Of a stretch of 7,050 nucleotides of DNA, positions 6,382-7,050 are shown one piece after another. Both the position numbers and the translations under genes were made by a program. This DNA is from DATLMR01 sp035634255 (GTDB lineage Bacteria; Acidobacteriota; Blastocatellia; UBA7656): contig DASQDI010000159.1 in the NCBI GenBank assembly GCA_035634255.1, positions 1-7,050 of the forward strand. Direction: 5' to 3'. The notes beneath the pieces are model-generated. The model had not been told where the DNA came from. It was given only the letters and a program-made list of their open reading frames with translations, and made no database searches. Numbering within the stretch: position 1 is the stretch's first letter; each line of letters begins with the position of its first letter.

Positions 6382-7050
6382 GCCACCTGAGCTTTCTCTG
6401 TTAGAACTCGGCCGTCGAAAAGGTCGATGGTCTTGTCGGCGTGGCGAGCGTACCTCTGGTCGTGCGTCACCATGCAGATGGTCGCACCCGCCCTGTGCAA
6501 CTCCCTCAGCAACTCCATCACGGCCTCACCGTTGCTGGAATCGAGGTTCCCCGTAGGCTCGTCCGCAAGCAATATCAAGGGCTCTCCGGCGACCGCGCGA
6601 GCCACGGCCACGCGCTGCTGCTGGCCCCCGGACAGCTGGCTCGGCAGGTGCTTGGCCCTGTGCGCCATCCCCACCCTCTCAAGCGCGTCCGTCACCCGCT
6701 TCTTCCTGTCTCCGGCCTTCATGCCCCTGTAGGTCAGCGGCAGCTCCACGTTCTCGTAGACGGTCAGGTCGCCTATCAGGTTGAAGCTCTGGAATATGAA
6801 CCCCACCTCCCGGTTCCTGATCCTGGCCCGCTCGGCCAGCGGGAGGTCAGCGACGGAGTTGCCGTTGAGCCAGTAGTTGCCGTCTGAGGGGGAGTCCAGC
6901 AGCCCGAGTATGGACAGCAGGGTGGACTTGCCGCAGCCGGACGGGCCGGCTATGGAGACGTACTCCCCCTTGTTGATGTTCATGTGGATCCCCGCCAGCG
7001 CGTGCGTCTCGACCTCGTCGGTGAAGAACACCTTCGTGACTCCTTCGAGC
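6378..7050 (-). CDS. ABC transporter ATP-binding protein, MacB/LolD type (5' end outside window)
   Basis: The nucleotide-binding subunit that powers the permeases encoded downstream; it is cytoplasmic and bound to the inner membrane. Residues are counted here from the in-frame GTG at 7031. Walker A is GPSGCGKST (29-37), the Q-loop is IFQSFN (79-84), the signature is LSGGQQQR (133-140), Walker B is LILLADEP (152-159) with catalytic E158, the D-loop is GNLDS (161-165), and the switch His is H190. All are intact. The THALAG near the N-terminus and the short length are typical of the LolD/MacB/FtsE group. The frame stays open from 7031 to the edge and encodes LEGVTK, the usual beginning of this family (LxxVxKxF), so the GTG is internal and the true start lies a few codons to the right of 7050. 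The stop codon (6380-6378) overlaps the start of the proximal permease. This is the first visible gene of the operon; a membrane-fusion protein gene may lie farther upstream. Confidence 0.95.
   Translation of the reverse strand, partial: LEGVTKVFFTDEVETHALAGIHMNINKGEYVSIAGPSGCGKSTLLSILGLLDSPSDGNYWLNGNSVADLPLAERARIRNREVGFIFQSFNLIGDLTVYENVELPLTYRGMKAGDRKKRVTDALERVGMAHRAKHLPSQLSGGQQQRVAVARAVAGEPLILLADEPTGNLDSSNGEAVMELLRELHRAGATICMVTHDQRYARHADKTIDLFDGRVLTEKAQVA

Noticed and set aside
7029..7031. GTG as the start codon of the ATPase gene
   Set aside because: The frame continues upstream to the window edge and encodes LEGVTK, a family-typical N-terminal strand, so the GTG is an internal Val and the gene is cut by the window.

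Overview
This 7,050-base, GC-rich bacterial window holds two gene groups around a structured, gene-poor gap of about 360 bases. At the left edge, the last 39 codons of a plus-strand sugar-nucleotide epimerase run convergently into a minus-strand histone-deacetylase-family gene. Everything from about 1,470 to the right edge is one minus-strand operon. It is transcribed from beyond the window and reads: MacB/LolD-type ATPase (start codon outside the window), a first large FtsX/MacB-type permease (810 aa), then a second, paralogous permease (807 aa).

The two permeases have the layout of the 'acidobacterial duplicated orphan permease' (ADOP) type: two complete MacB-like membrane modules fused in one chain of about 800 residues. 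ADOP genes are best known as large paralogous families in Acidobacteriota that lie apart from ATPase genes. Here the ATPase gene overlaps the first permease gene in a TGATG junction, so the pair is not orphan. The likely assembly is a type VII (MacB-like mechanotransmission) transporter that works in the inner membrane. No membrane-fusion protein or outer-membrane factor is in the window; either could lie upstream.

The gap at 1,111-1,470 holds three things. Close to the deacetylase is a consensus -10 box placed so that transcription would start at the A of the ATG (a leaderless mRNA). Next is a textbook minus-strand intrinsic terminator (about 1,154-1,187). Beyond that is a palindrome-rich stretch that could encode a small RNA but has no convincing gene. 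A perfect 26-base palindrome covers the stop codon of the last permease, and another hairpin sits between the two permease genes.

Taxonomy is uncertain. ADOP-like permeases and high GC suggest Acidobacteriota or a neighbouring phylum, but ATA (Ile) and AGG (Arg) codons are used often, which is less typical of classical very-high-GC lineages. Nothing indicates a phage, an insertion sequence, CRISPR, or an rRNA or tRNA gene. I found no clearly new biological system. The most interesting points are the non-orphan tandem permeases, a nearly identical DNA block they share, the possible leaderless promoter and the structured intergenic RNA candidate.
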